This document shows positions 7,820 through 17,208 of a stretch of DNA of 64,000 bases, in pieces (position 1 is the stretch's first letter; each line of letters begins with the position of its first letter). The stretch comes from CAWJMD01 sp963700925 (GTDB taxonomy: Bacteria; Actinomycetota; Actinomycetes; Actinomycetales; CAWJMD01), in NCBI GenBank assembly GCA_963700925.1, contig OY969553.1, positions 1,984,001-2,048,000 on the forward strand. The letters run 5' to 3'. The notes under the pieces are model-generated. The model ran no database searches. It saw only the letters and a list, made by a program, of their open reading frames with translations, and was not told the origin of the DNA. The translations under genes and the position numbers were made by a program.

Positions 7820-9439
7820 TCAGCCGTTGCCGTGCAGGTGTTCTCGGACGGTCGCGATGGTGTCGGCCTCCGCCGCGGTCTTGTCGTCGCGGTATCGCAG
7901 CACCCGCGCGAACCGCAGCGCCGCCCCGCCCGGGTAGCGGCGCGACACCTGGGCGCCGTCGAAGGCGATCTCGACCACCAGCTCGGGTCGCACCCACACG
8001 GTGCCTCGCGTCTGCCGCTCCTCCAGCTCCTGGAAGCGCTCGGTCTGCCACCGCAACAGCGCGTCCGTCATGCCCTTGAACGTCTTGCCCACCATCACGA
8101 AGCCGCCCGGCTGACCGAACGTGCCGTCCGGGTCGCGAGCACCGAGGTGCAGGTTCGACAGCCAACCCTGGCGCCGCCCGTGCCCCCACTCGGCCGCGAG
8201 CACCACGAGGTCGAGCGTGCGGACGGGCTTGACCTTCTGCCAGGCGCTGCCCCGGCGTCCGGCCTGGTACGGCGCGGTCAGCGACTTGACCACCACGCCC
8301 TCGTGCCCGGCGGCCAGCGCCGCCTGGCTGACCGCCTCGGCGACCGCGGGATCATCCGTGACGGTGGACGGGACCCGCCACGGTGCCGCCACCCGCTCGA
8401 GCTCGTCGAGCCGCGACGACAGGGGTGCGTCGAGCAGGTCGACCCCGTCGACGTGCAGAAGGTCGAAGAAGTACGGCCGCACGAGCTGGTCGCGAGGGGC
8501 ATCAGCGCTGAACCGGCTCATGGTCTCGGCGAACGCGCGGGGCCGCTCGCCCTCGTCGAGCACGAGTGACTCCCCGTCGAGCACCAGCGTCCGCGCCGGC
8601 AGGCCGCGCACCACCTCGACGACCTCGGGCAGCCGATGCGTCACCTCCTTCAGCGTGCGCGTGAAGATGCGGATGTCGTCACCGTCGCGGTGCACCTGGA
8701 TGCGCGCCCCGTCCAGCTTGTGATCGACCACGACCTGTCGTGAGTCAGCGAACGCCTTGTCGGACAGTGCTTCTCGTACCGACTTGGCCGGTGAGGCGAG
8801 CATCGGGCGGACCGGACGACCGACCTGCATGCGGACGGCCTCCAGAGCGGGCTCGCCGCCCTCTCGCGCCAGCGCCGCCGCGGCGGCGAGGGAGCCGGTC
8901 AGCATCCACGCCCGGCGCACCTGGTCGGGGCCGACGCCGGAGGCAACAGCCACCGCGTCGGCCAGCACCGCCTCGAGCGCGCCCTGGCGCACCTCACCGA
9001 CGAGGACGCCGCCGAGGAACCGCACCTCCTGCTCCGTCGCGCGGGCCAGCAGGGTCGCCAGCGTGGCTCGGCGCTGCGTCGGCGTGCGACCGGGCCGCGC
9101 CAGCTCGGTGAACGCCGCGTCGACGTCCGCGACCGAGAGCGGTTCACGCGGCAGGTCGCCGGTGTCAGCCTCGGCCCCGGACAGCGCGGTGCTGTCTGAG
9201 AGCTCGGCGCTGTCGGAGAGCTCGGTGCTGTCGGAGAGCTCGGTGACGACCTGCTGCACGGTGCTCCAGCCGACCCCGAGCCGTCCCTGCGGAGGGCTGG
9301 CCACCAGCAGACCGATCACGGTCGGCACCTCGGTGTCGTCGAGGCGGGCAAGCAGCTCGGCGAGGGCGGCCGTCTTCTGCGTCCTCGACCGCGTCGAGGC
9401 GACGAGACCCGATGTCTGGACGACGTCAGCGAGCAGCAC
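7820..9439 (-). CDS. ligB: ATP-dependent DNA ligase, LigB type
   Basis: Seals nicks in DNA using ATP. The 539-residue protein has an N-terminal DNA-binding domain, a nucleotidyltransferase domain with catalytic Lys241 in DHKLDGARIQVH, downstream motifs LVLDGESL, YFFDLLHVDG and EGVVVKS, and a C-terminal OB domain with WQKVKP (motif V). It is non-essential alongside NAD-dependent LigA in relatives such as mycobacteria. I take GTG at 9439 (VLLADVVQTS), which matches the usual family N-terminus and has GGAGG 13 bases upstream; GTG at 9463 is possible. Residues 66-86 hold a TELSDS repeat not typical of the family. Confidence 0.9.
   Translation of the reverse strand: MLLADVVQTSGLVASTRSRTQKTAALAELLARLDDTEVPTVIGLLVASPPQGRLGVGWSTVQQVVTELSDSTELSDSAELSDSTALSGAEADTGDLPREPLSVADVDAAFTELARPGRTPTQRRATLATLLARATEQEVRFLGGVLVGEVRQGALEAVLADAVAVASGVGPDQVRRAWMLTGSLAAAAALAREGGEPALEAVRMQVGRPVRPMLASPAKSVREALSDKAFADSRQVVVDHKLDGARIQVHRDGDDIRIFTRTLKEVTHRLPEVVEVVRGLPARTLVLDGESLVLDEGERPRAFAETMSRFSADAPRDQLVRPYFFDLLHVDGVDLLDAPLSSRLDELERVAAPWRVPSTVTDDPAVAEAVSQAALAAGHEGVVVKSLTAPYQAGRRGSAWQKVKPVRTLDLVVLAAEWGHGRRQGWLSNLHLGARDPDGTFGQPGGFVMVGKTFKGMTDALLRWQTERFQELEERQTRGTVWVRPELVVEIAFDGAQVSRRYPGGAALRFARVLRYRDDKTAAEADTIATVREHLHGNG
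9185..9245. repeat. 18-base in-frame tandem repeat inside ligB
   Basis: Three to four copies of GTGCTGTCGGAGAGCTCG (plus-strand sense) encode TELSDS/AELSDS in the linker between the DNA-binding and catalytic domains. The period is a multiple of 3, so copy-number change keeps the frame. Confidence 0.85.
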
Positions 9440-9490
9440 GAGGAGAAGTCTGCCTCCGACCACCGACGTTCGCCGCCGCCAGCCGGGTGC

Positions 9491-9805
9491 TCACTTCTCG
9501 AGGTTCACCTTCTCGGTGCCGTCCCCACCGCCGCCGCGGCCCTTCCCGACCTGGGACAGCGCGACCAGACCCGCGATGATCGCCAGCAGCAGGAACTTGC
9601 CCGAGCCGAGCAGGAACGGGAGCCACTTCAGCCACCACGGTGGGTGCGGGACGTCGAACGGCCTGGAGAGCTGCAGGTCGAACGGCAGGTCGATGTCAGG
9701 CAGCGGCATCCAGAGCACGACGGCGACGCCGAGCCCGACGAGAAGCACGACGGCCACCCCGGAGGCGACGGCACGAGCGACTGCGGCGGAGCGGTTCTCG
9801 GTCAT
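9491..9805 (-). CDS. Small two-helix membrane protein
   Basis: A 104-residue protein with hydrophobic helices at about 12-32 and 66-86, separated by an amphipathic, Pro/Trp-rich loop (VPHPPWWLKWLPF). The tail is Gly-rich and charged. ATG at 9805 is preceded by a GAGGG too close to be a standard ribosome site. It lies 51 bases upstream of ligB on the same strand and may be co-transcribed. No family recognised. Confidence 0.65.
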   Translation of the reverse strand: MTENRSAAVARAVASGVAVVLLVGLGVAVVLWMPLPDIDLPFDLQLSRPFDVPHPPWWLKWLPFLLGSGKFLLLAIIAGLVALSQVGKGRGGGGDGTEKVNLEK

Positions 9806-9879
9806 CCCTCGACGCTACGGACACCAGACGGTCAGCACATCGGGCTCAGGAGCGGTCTCGCCCTACGACTCAGGGCGGA

Positions 9880-9900
9880 GGTGGACGGCCCCCGTCCACC
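9880..9900 (-). terminator. Hairpin terminator after the two-component operon
   Basis: GGTGGACGG-CCC-CCGTCCACC is a perfect 9-base stem with a 3-base loop, 21 bases after the response-regulator stop. No T-run follows, as is common in actinomycetes. Confidence 0.7.
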
Positions 9901-9921
9901 GCTGGGAAAGGTCAACACCGC

Positions 9922-10632
9922 TCAGCGCGGACGGGGGCGCGCCAGGCCCACCTCGTACGCGAGCACGACCGCCTGCACGCGGTCGCGCAGGCCCAGCTTG
10001 CGCAGCACGGCGGAGACGTGCGTCTTGACGGTCGCCTCCGTCAGCACCAGCCGTGCCGCGATCTCCGCGTTGGAGAGCGCCAGAGCGACGAGCCGCAGCA
10101 CCTCGAGCTCCCGCTCCGTCAGCACCGCCAGGTCGGCGGGCGAGGAGGCGTCCGACCCCGGAAGCGCGCCGGCGAACCGGTCGAGCAGGCGCCGCGTCAC
10201 CGAGGGCGCCAGCAACGCGTCGCCCCGCGCGACCACCCGCACCGCCTCGACCAGGTCGACGGGCCTGACGTCCTTGAGCAGGAAGCCGCTCGCCCCCGCC
10301 CGCAGAGCGGCGAACACCGAGTCGTCGACGTCGTAGGTGGTCAGGACCACGACCCGGCTCGGGCTGCCCGACGCCACCACCTGTCGTGTGGCCTCCAGCC
10401 CGTCGGTACCGGGCATGCGGACGTCCATCAGCACGACGTCGGGCACGAGGTCGGCGACGAGGGCGATCGCCTGCGCACCGTCCCCGGCCTCGCCCACCAC
10501 CTCGAGGTCGGGCTTCGCGTCCAGGATCATCCGGAACCCACCACGCACCAGGGCCTGGTCGTCGGCGATCAGGATCCTGATCGGCCCGCCCGTGCTGTCG
10601 TCAGTCCCTGCGGATGAGGACTTCTCTGTCAT
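9922..10632 (-). CDS. NarL/LuxR-family response regulator
   Basis: The DNA-binding half of a two-component system. The 236-residue protein has a receiver domain at about 18-135 with acidic pocket Asp24-Asp25, phospho-acceptor Asp70 (VVLMDVRMPGTDG) and Lys in GFLLKDV, then a LuxR helix-turn-helix at about 168-228 (LTERELEVLRLVALALSNAE and ATVKTHVSAVLRKLGLRDR). Start ATG at 10632 overlaps the kinase stop as ATGA, so it is coupled to the kinase. DesR/LiaR-type systems of this kind sense membrane or envelope stress; the stimulus here is unknown. Confidence 0.93.
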   Translation of the reverse strand: MTEKSSSAGTDDSTGGPIRILIADDQALVRGGFRMILDAKPDLEVVGEAGDGAQAIALVADLVPDVVLMDVRMPGTDGLEATRQVVASGSPSRVVVLTTYDVDDSVFAALRAGASGFLLKDVRPVDLVEAVRVVARGDALLAPSVTRRLLDRFAGALPGSDASSPADLAVLTERELEVLRLVALALSNAEIAARLVLTEATVKTHVSAVLRKLGLRDRVQAVVLAYEVGLARPRPR

Positions 10633-11777
10633 CGCACCCCCCTCGGAAGTCTGGCCCGGACGGCGAACCCTCCGCCCGGACGCGGGCCGGCATCCAGCGA
10701 GCCGCCGAGGGCCCGCGCCCGCTCGCGCATGCCGATGATGCCGCGTCCCGTGCCGTCGCTGATGCCTTCTTGCACATGGTTCTTGGCGTCGGTGGTCGCC
10801 CAACCGGTGCCGCTGCCGTCGTCGACCACCTCGATCACCACCTCGTTGTTCACACCTCGCACGGTGACTTCTGCGCGCGTGGCTCCCGCGTGCCGCAGCG
10901 TGTTCGTGAGCGCCTCCTGCACGATCCGGTAGGCGGCCAGGTCGACCTCGGCAGGCAGCGGCTGGTCGAGCCCGTCACGCACCACGTCGACCTGCAGCCC
11001 GGACGCGCGGACCGGCACGAAGAGCCGGTCGAGCCCGGCCAGGCCGAGCTCGGGTGTCTCCGACGGCTCCTGGTCGGGCGCTCGCTCAGGGCTCGCGAGC
11101 AGCCGGCGCAGGTCGGCGAGGGCCGACCGGGCGGAGCCTTCGATCGACCGCAGTGCCTGGCGAGCCTGGTCGGGTCGCTCGTCGAAGACGTCGTCGGCAG
11201 CCGCAGCCTGCACCACGATCACCGAGACGCTGTGCGCGATCACGTCGTGCAGGTCGCGCGCGATGCGCGCATGTTCGTCGCTCACCGCGCGCCGGGCGCC
11301 CTCCACGATCGCCTTCCGCCGGTTGCGGGCAGTCTCGCCCAACGCCCACGCCACGACGTCCACGGCCATCGCGAACTGGGTGTCGGCGTCGGTGGTGGTC
11401 CGGAAGTTCAGTGCTGTGATGCCGAGGAGAGCCGCCAGGGCGGGAAGCGACACGAGGGGCCCGCGCGAAACGGCGAGCGAGCCGACGGCGATCAGGCCGC
11501 CGTACGCGAACACGCCGTACGGCGCGACCAGCTGGGTCACGGTCGCTCCGGCGAGCACCAGCACCGTCACCAGCACGGGGTGCGAACGCCGCCACCACAG
11601 GGCGATCCCCTGGACGGCCCCAGCGAGCACGCCCAGTGCGGTCGGCAGTGCCGCCAGCCCGGGCACCGACTCGACCAGGGTCATCAGGAACAGCCCGATC
11701 ACGACGCTGATCGCGAGGTCGGCGACGAGCTGCCGAGGAGGGCGCCGGGCAGCGGACGGGCGGGTCACAGTCCCCAT
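10629..11777 (-). CDS. Sensor histidine kinase, HisKA_3 (DesK/LiaS-like)
   Basis: A 382-residue membrane kinase with four or five helices in the first 125 residues and little extracytoplasmic sequence, so it likely senses within the membrane. The phospho-acceptor is His177 in RIARDLHDVIAHS (HisKA_3). The ATPase domain has the N-box EALTNTLRHAG and G-boxes DDGSGTG and GRGIIGMRERARALGG. It is the first gene of the operon; its TGA overlaps the regulator ATG. Its start is about 90 bases from the divergent APC transporter. Confidence 0.92.
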   Translation of the reverse strand: MGTVTRPSAARRPPRQLVADLAISVVIGLFLMTLVESVPGLAALPTALGVLAGAVQGIALWWRRSHPVLVTVLVLAGATVTQLVAPYGVFAYGGLIAVGSLAVSRGPLVSLPALAALLGITALNFRTTTDADTQFAMAVDVVAWALGETARNRRKAIVEGARRAVSDEHARIARDLHDVIAHSVSVIVVQAAAADDVFDERPDQARQALRSIEGSARSALADLRRLLASPERAPDQEPSETPELGLAGLDRLFVPVRASGLQVDVVRDGLDQPLPAEVDLAAYRIVQEALTNTLRHAGATRAEVTVRGVNNEVVIEVVDDGSGTGWATTDAKNHVQEGISDGTGRGIIGMRERARALGGSLDAGPRPGGGFAVRARLPRGVR

Positions 11778-11868
11778 CGTGGCGTCTCTCGCGGCAGGAT
11801 GGCGGCGTGACCAGCCGCATCGCCGTCATCGCCATCGTTGCCATCGAGCTGTCAGAGGGGAGTGACAC

Positions 11869-13323
11869 GTGAGCCTGTTCACCAGCGGAGCAGCAGGGGT
11901 CTTCCGCCGCAAGCCTGTCGACGAGATCGAGCCCGAGGACCCGGAGGCGGGCGGCGGCCTGGTGCGCGTGCTCGGTGTCTGGCAGCTCACGGCGCTCGGC
12001 ATCGGCGGCATCATCGGTGCCGGTGTCTTCTCGCTCGCCGGGGCCGTGGCCAAGGAGTCCGCCGGACCGGGTGTGCTGTTCTCGTTCCTGGTCGCCGGCA
12101 TCGCGAGTGCTTGTGCCGCAGTCTGTTACGCCGAGTTCGCGGGCATGATCCCCAAGGCCGGCTCGGCGTACACGTATGGCTACGCGGTGCTCGGCGAGGG
12201 TGTCGGGTGGCTGATCGGCTGGGACCTGCTCCTCGAGTACACGGCGATCGTCGCCGTCGTCGGCATCGGCATCTCGGGATACTTCGGCTTCCTCGTCGAG
12301 CAGCTCGGGCTGGGCCTGCCCGAGTGGATGCTCGGCGCACCCGGCAGCGACCCCGCGCAGCCTGGGCGCGTCGTCGACCTGTTCGCGATGGTGCTCTGCC
12401 TGCTGATCGCCTTCGCGCTGACGCAGGGAGTGCGCAACGCGGCGCGGATCGAGTCGGTGATGGTCTGGCTCAAGGTCGCCCTGGTCGTTCTGATCGTCGG
12501 GCTCGGGGTGTTCTACGTGGAGACCGAGAACTACACCCCGTTCCTGCCCTTCGGCTGGTCGGGTGTCTTCGCGGGTGCCTCCATCGTGTTCTTCGCCGTC
12601 TTCGGCTACGACGCGATGAGCACCGCTGCCGAGGAGTCGGCGGACGCCAGAAAGACTCTCCCGCGGGCGATCCTGATCTCGCTGGCCATCTCGATGTCCC
12701 TCTACGTGCTGGCCTGCCTGGTGCTCACCGGCATGGTCAACTACACCGAGGTCGACTCCGAATCAGCTTTCGCACAGGCGTTTTCGGACGTGGGGCTGCC
12801 CGGCATCGCGACGCTGATCTCAGTCGGGGCGATCCTGGGCATCGCCACCGTGATGTTCACCTTCATGTTCGCCGTCACCCGGGTGTGGTTCGCGATGGCG
12901 AGGGACGGGCTGCTGCCACGTTGGTTCGCGGCCGTCGACACCAAGCACCACGTGCCCGTCCGCGTCACGTGGATCGTCGGCATCGGGTCGGCGCTGATCG
13001 CCGGGTTCACCCCGATCGCCGAGGCGGCCGAGCTGACGAACATCGGCATCCTGCTCGCGTTCGCGGTGGTGTGCAGCGCAGTCATCGTCCTGCGCTACCG
13101 CTCACCGGAGATCGAGCGCGGGTTCCGCGTTCCGGGGATGCCGGTGATCCCCTTGCTCGGCGTCGCCTCGTCGATCTGGCTGACCACCTACCTGACGTCG
13201 ACCACGTGGATCCGTTTCGGGATCTGGTTCCTACTCGGACTGGCCGTGTACGCCGCCTACGGCTACCGGCACTCGCTCCTGCACCCGGGCAGTCCCCGGC
13301 GTCAGGGCGCTGACCGGCTCTGA
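11869..13323 (+). CDS. APC-superfamily amino acid permease (cationic amino acid transporter type)
   Basis: A 484-residue, twelve-plus-helix importer or antiporter. The first helix carries GIGGIIGAGVFSLAG, the substrate-binding unwound segment of APC proteins; FFAVFGYDAMSTAAEE marks helix 6. The pattern with a long soluble N-terminus and VPVRVTWIVG is that of bacterial CAT/YfnA-like permeases. GTG at 11869 follows GAGGGGAGTGACAC. The 3' end overlaps the convergent MMPL gene by 93 bases. Confidence 0.88.
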   Translation: MSLFTSGAAGVFRRKPVDEIEPEDPEAGGGLVRVLGVWQLTALGIGGIIGAGVFSLAGAVAKESAGPGVLFSFLVAGIASACAAVCYAEFAGMIPKAGSAYTYGYAVLGEGVGWLIGWDLLLEYTAIVAVVGIGISGYFGFLVEQLGLGLPEWMLGAPGSDPAQPGRVVDLFAMVLCLLIAFALTQGVRNAARIESVMVWLKVALVVLIVGLGVFYVETENYTPFLPFGWSGVFAGASIVFFAVFGYDAMSTAAEESADARKTLPRAILISLAISMSLYVLACLVLTGMVNYTEVDSESAFAQAFSDVGLPGIATLISVGAILGIATVMFTFMFAVTRVWFAMARDGLLPRWFAAVDTKHHVPVRVTWIVGIGSALIAGFTPIAEAAELTNIGILLAFAVVCSAVIVLRYRSPEIERGFRVPGMPVIPLLGVASSIWLTTYLTSTTWIRFGIWFLLGLAVYAAYGYRHSLLHPGSPRRQGADRL

Positions 13324-15505
13324 CTCGCGGAAGCCGAACCGCTGCCAGAAGCGCTCCAGCGGACGGGGGGCCCACCAGTTGGCGTTGCCGAGCAGCCGCA
13401 TCGTCGCCGGCACCAGCAGCGCCCGCACCACGGTTGCATCGACGATGATCGCGACGGCCAGGCCGACCCCGATCATCTGGATGAAGACGATGCCGCTGGA
13501 CGCGAAGGCGCCCACGACGACCACCAGCAGCAGGGCGGCGCTGGTGATGATGCGACCGGTGCGCTGCAGCCCGTTGGCCACCGCTGCGGTGTTGTCACCC
13601 GTGGCGTCCCACTGCTCCCGCACGCGGCTCAGCAGGAACACCTCGTAGTCCATCGACAGGCCGAACGCGATGGCGAGGATCAGGATCGGTTGCGTCGCCT
13701 CGACCGTGCCCGTCTCGGTGAAGCCGAGCAGGGACTGCAGCCCGCCCTGCTGGAAGCCCCAGACGATCACGCCGAAGCTCGCGCCCAGGCTCAGGGTGTT
13801 GACCACCACTGCCTTGATCGGCAGCAGCACCGACCCGAACGCCATGAACAGCAGCACCAGCGTCACGCCGATCACGAACAAGGCCATCCAGGGCAGGCGA
13901 TCTCCCAGCCCGTCGAGGAGGTCGACCAGAGCGGCGGTCCCGCCCCCGACCAGTACGTCGGCGCCGTCCGGGGTGGGCACGGCGCGCACCGCGGCCAGCA
14001 CGTCGCGCGCGGCCTCGCCCTGGTCGTCGCCCGGCACCTGGACGACGATGCGTGCGACGTCGCCGGACGGGCTGGCGCTGCTGGGCATCTCGACCGACGC
14101 GGAGTCGACGCCAGGGACAGCGGCCAGCTCGGCCGCGTAGGCGTCAAGCCTCGGAGTCGTCCACGCCGCCTGCAACGAGGACCGGCATCTCGGAGAGGTC
14201 GCCACCGGGGAAGTCGCGGTCGAGCGTCTCGACCACTGACCTGCTCTCGGTGCCATCGGGCAGCGAGCGGTGGTCGACGCCACCGAACTCGACCTGCAGG
14301 AAGGGCGACCCCGCGAGCAGCAGGCCGGGAACGATGACGGCGACGTAGACCAGGGGCCGGCGCATCACGGCGCGCGCGATGCGCGCCCAGGCGCCCGAGG
14401 TCTCGGACGTGCCCGATGCACCGACATGGGCGGCCTTGGGGCGACGCCGGCGGACGAGGCGCAGGGAGTCGACGCGGGGCCCGAGCACGGCGAGCAGTGC
14501 CGGCAGGACGGTGAGGGCACCCACCATCGCGATGAGCACGGCTGCCATGCCGCCCAGCCCCATCGACCGCAGGAACATCTGCGGGAAGAGCAGCAGGCTC
14601 GACAGGGAGATGGCGACGGTCAGACCCGAGACCGCAACGGTGCGACCGGCCGTGCGCAGGGTGGCGGCGAGCGCTGCCCGCACGTCGTCCGGGCCCGCCG
14701 CGCGACCGCCGCGGGTGGCCAGCTCCTCGCGGAAGCGGCTGACGACGAACAGCGCGTAGTCGATCGCGAGGCCGAGCCCGAGCATGATCACGACGTTGAC
14801 CGAGAAGACCGACACCTCGGTGACGCCGGTGAGCAGCCGCAGCGCCAGGAACGAGCCCAGGATCGCGACGGCTCCGATGGCCAGCGGCAGGCTCGCGGCG
14901 ACGAGGCCTCCGAAGACGAGGACGAGAAGCACGAGGAGCAGCGGCGTGCTCACCGACTCGGCGCGCGCGATGTCCTCGCCGACCTGGGAGTTGACGTCGC
15001 TGAACACGGCCGAGTCGCCACCACGCTGGACCTCGAGCGGCGCCGGCGGATCGGCGAGCTGGTCGGCGATCTCGGCATAGGTGGCGGCGCGCTCGTCGCG
15101 GTCGTATCCCGCCAGCGTGAGCACCACGGCGGCGGACTGTCCGTCCTCACTTCGGAGGGGGGAGATGACCGGTCCCGTGCTCCACGGGGTGGTGACACTG
15201 CTGACAGCGTCGGACGGGAGGCCGCCCACGTGCTCCTCGACGGCCGACTGGAACGTCGGGTCGTCGACCGGGGTGCCGTTCGTGGCCCGGTAGAGGAGCA
15301 CGACGTCGGCACCGTCGTGGCCGAACGCCTCGTCGGACACGGATGCGGCGAGCGAGCTCTCGCTGTCGGGGTCGTCGAAGCCCCCGTCCGAGAGCTCGCC
15401 GAAGACGCCGGTGCCCCAGACGGCCGCGGTGCCGATGAAGAGGACGGTCGCCGCCAGCACGACCCAGCGGGCCCGGACGACAAGGTGGGCGAGGGATGTG
15501 AACAC
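13231..15505 (-). pseudogene. MMPL-family RND transporter gene split by a frameshift
   Basis: Two frames make one MMPL protein of about 755 residues. The 5' part (15505 to TGA at 14144-14146) covers the first MMPL half, with helices and the loop LGLGLAIDYALFVVSRFREE, and reads to MPVLVAGGVDDSEA. The 3' part continues in the next frame from LDAYAAELAAVPGV through a second helix bundle with AFGLSMDYEVFLLSRVREQW, ending at 13231. The switch, near 14144-14156, is exactly where one frame should pass to the other: one surplus or two missing bases. GTG at 15505 has GGAGG 6 bases upstream. It is a lipid/drug exporter class, with a divergent TetR regulator. Whether the break is biological or a read error cannot be told. 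Confidence 0.85.
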
Positions 15506-15548
15506 GGGGGGCCTCCGAGAGTACGATGCGTGAACAGGAGAAGCATGA

Positions 15549-15578
15549 GTGAACTGTGTTAATGTGAACAGTGTTTAC
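15549..15578. promoter_or_regulatory. Candidate TetR operator between the MMPL and TetR genes
   Basis: Two adjacent related sites: GTGAACTGTGTTAAT (15549-15563) and GTGAACAGTGTTTAC (15564-15578). The second is a near-perfect inverted repeat (GTnAACAnTGTTnAC). They sit 44-73 bases upstream of the MMPL start and 63-92 before the TetR start. Confidence 0.65.
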
Positions 15579-15640
15579 TAGAGCACCACCCGTTCACTCC
15601 TGTCAAGGCTCAATCCTTCCATCGGCACGGAGGCCACGAG

Positions 15641-16366
15641 ATGACGTCCACGGAAGAGATGCCGACCAGACGAGCGCGCCGGCATGCCGCGACCGTCGAC
15701 GAGATCATCGCGGCAGCCCGGTCCCTGCTGGCTGCCGAGGGGCCTTCGGCGGTGCAGCTGCGGGCGATCGCGCGAGAGATGGGCGTCACGGCGCCGGCGC
15801 TGTACCGGTACTTCCCGTCCCGCGACGACCTGGTCAGCGCCCTGTCCGCCTCGCTCTTCGACGAGCTGGTGGCCGAGCTCGAGAAGGCCCGAGACGCCTG
15901 GCCGACCGCGGCACCGCGGCTGACCGGAGCGTCGAGACGGTTCCGCCGCTGGGGACTTGCCCACCCGCAGGAGCTGACGCTGCTGTTCGCCACCCCCGTC
16001 CCCGCGCCGGACGAGCGGTCGGAGCAGTCCGTCGAGTGCCTGGCCTCCGAGCGGTTCGCCATGGTCTTCCTGGGGATCTTCCGCGAGCTGTGGGCAGAGC
16101 GGCCGTTTCCCGTCCGCCCCGACGACGAGCTGGACCCGCGGCTGGTCCTGCATCTCGGAGAGTGGTCGCGGGAGACCGGTCTGCCGCTCGGTGCGCTGGA
16201 GGTCTTCCTGCGGTGCTGGGTGCGCCTGTACGGGATGGTGATGATCGAGGTGTCCGGGCACGTGGCGTTCGCCGTCGGCGACGCTGAACCGCTCTTTGAG
16301 CTGGAGCTCGAGTCGATGGGTCGCCTGATCGGTATCTCGCCGGGCGAGGTGTCGGAGGCGTCCTAG
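15641..16366 (+). CDS. TetR-family regulator of the MMPL transporter
   Basis: A 241-residue TetR protein. The N-terminal HTH at about 18-65 reads TVDEIIAAARSLLAAEG, then VQLRAIAREMGVTAPALYRY, FPSRDDLVSAL. The C-terminal ligand domain is typical of the WHG/TetR_C type found beside MMPL genes. ATG at 15641 has GGAGG 7 bases upstream. It is divergent from the MMPL gene across a palindromic operator and 10 bases upstream of an F420-type oxidoreductase, so it may control both directions. Confidence 0.9.
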   Translation: MTSTEEMPTRRARRHAATVDEIIAAARSLLAAEGPSAVQLRAIAREMGVTAPALYRYFPSRDDLVSALSASLFDELVAELEKARDAWPTAAPRLTGASRRFRRWGLAHPQELTLLFATPVPAPDERSEQSVECLASERFAMVFLGIFRELWAERPFPVRPDDELDPRLVLHLGEWSRETGLPLGALEVFLRCWVRLYGMVMIEVSGHVAFAVGDAEPLFELELESMGRLIGISPGEVSEAS

Positions 16367-16376
16367 GCTCGAAGCC

Positions 16377-17177
16377 ATGACCACCATGCCGGAGCGGCCA
16401 ATCCGCATCGCCCTGCAGATCCACCCCCAGCACGCCGAGTACGCCGACATCCGCCGCACTGCAGCCGAAGCGGAGGAGATCGGCGCCGACGTGGTCTTCA
16501 ACTGGGACCACTTCTTCCCACTGCGCGGGGAGCCGGAGGGCAAGCACTTCGAGTGCTGGACGATGCTCGGTGCCTGGGCGGAGGCCACGTCGCGCGTCCA
16601 GATCGGCGCGCTCGTCACCTGCAACAGCTACCGCAACCCCGAGTTGCTCGCCGACATGGCCCGCACCGTCGACCACATCAGCGACGGCCGACTGATCCTC
16701 GGCATCGGCTCGGGCTGGTTCGAGAAGGACTACGACGAGTACGGGTACGAGTTCGGCACGGCGGGAAGGCGTTTGGACGTGCTCGCGGAGTCGCTGCCCC
16801 GCATCGAGTCACGCTTCGCGAAGCTCAACCCCGCCCCGACGCGCAAGATCCCGGTACTGATCGGCGGCGGGGGCGAGAAGAAGACGCTCAAACTGGTCGC
16901 GAAGCACGCGGACATCTGGCACGGCTTCGGCGGCGCCGAGGTGGTCGAGCGCAAGGTCGCCATCCTCGACCAGCACTGCGCTGACATCGGACGCGACCCC
17001 GCCGAGATCGAGCGCTCCATCGGTGTCGGCGCGGGCAGTGCCCACCCAGAGGAGCTCGGTGAGGGCCTGCGGGCGCACGGCGTCACGCTGTTCACGGTGA
17101 GCGCCACGGGGCCGGACTACGACCTGAGCGGCCTGCGCCGGTGGGTCCAGTGGCGGGATGCCCAGCAGGGCGGGTGA
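16377..17177 (+). CDS. Luciferase-like monooxygenase family, F420-dependent type oxidoreductase
   Basis: A 266-residue TIM-barrel protein of the bacterial luciferase superfamily. VVFNWDHFFPL near residue 40, IGALVTCNSYRNPELLADMARTVDHIS at about 78-105 and LGIGSGWFEKDYDEYGYEF are hallmarks of actinobacterial F420-dependent members; IPVLIGGGGEKKTLKLVAKHAD binds the cofactor phosphate region. Substrate unknown. It starts 10 bases after the TetR gene and is probably transcribed with it. Confidence 0.85.
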   Translation: MTTMPERPIRIALQIHPQHAEYADIRRTAAEAEEIGADVVFNWDHFFPLRGEPEGKHFECWTMLGAWAEATSRVQIGALVTCNSYRNPELLADMARTVDHISDGRLILGIGSGWFEKDYDEYGYEFGTAGRRLDVLAESLPRIESRFAKLNPAPTRKIPVLIGGGGEKKTLKLVAKHADIWHGFGGAEVVERKVAILDQHCADIGRDPAEIERSIGVGAGSAHPEELGEGLRAHGVTLFTVSATGPDYDLSGLRRWVQWRDAQQGG

Positions 17178-17208
17178 TCTGGACGTCCGATGAACCTGAA
17201 TACCGGAC

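Noticed and set aside
10614..11810. 398-codon plus-strand frame opposite the sensor kinase
   Set aside because: Antisense to H-box and G-boxes of a complete histidine kinase.
14140..14165. Programmed ribosomal frameshifting in the MMPL gene
   Set aside because: No slippery heptamer or downstream pseudoknot is apparent; mutation or read error is simpler.
14270..15562. 430-codon plus-strand frame opposite the MMPL gene
   Set aside because: Shadow frame with biased charged composition; the minus strand carries clear MMPL motifs.
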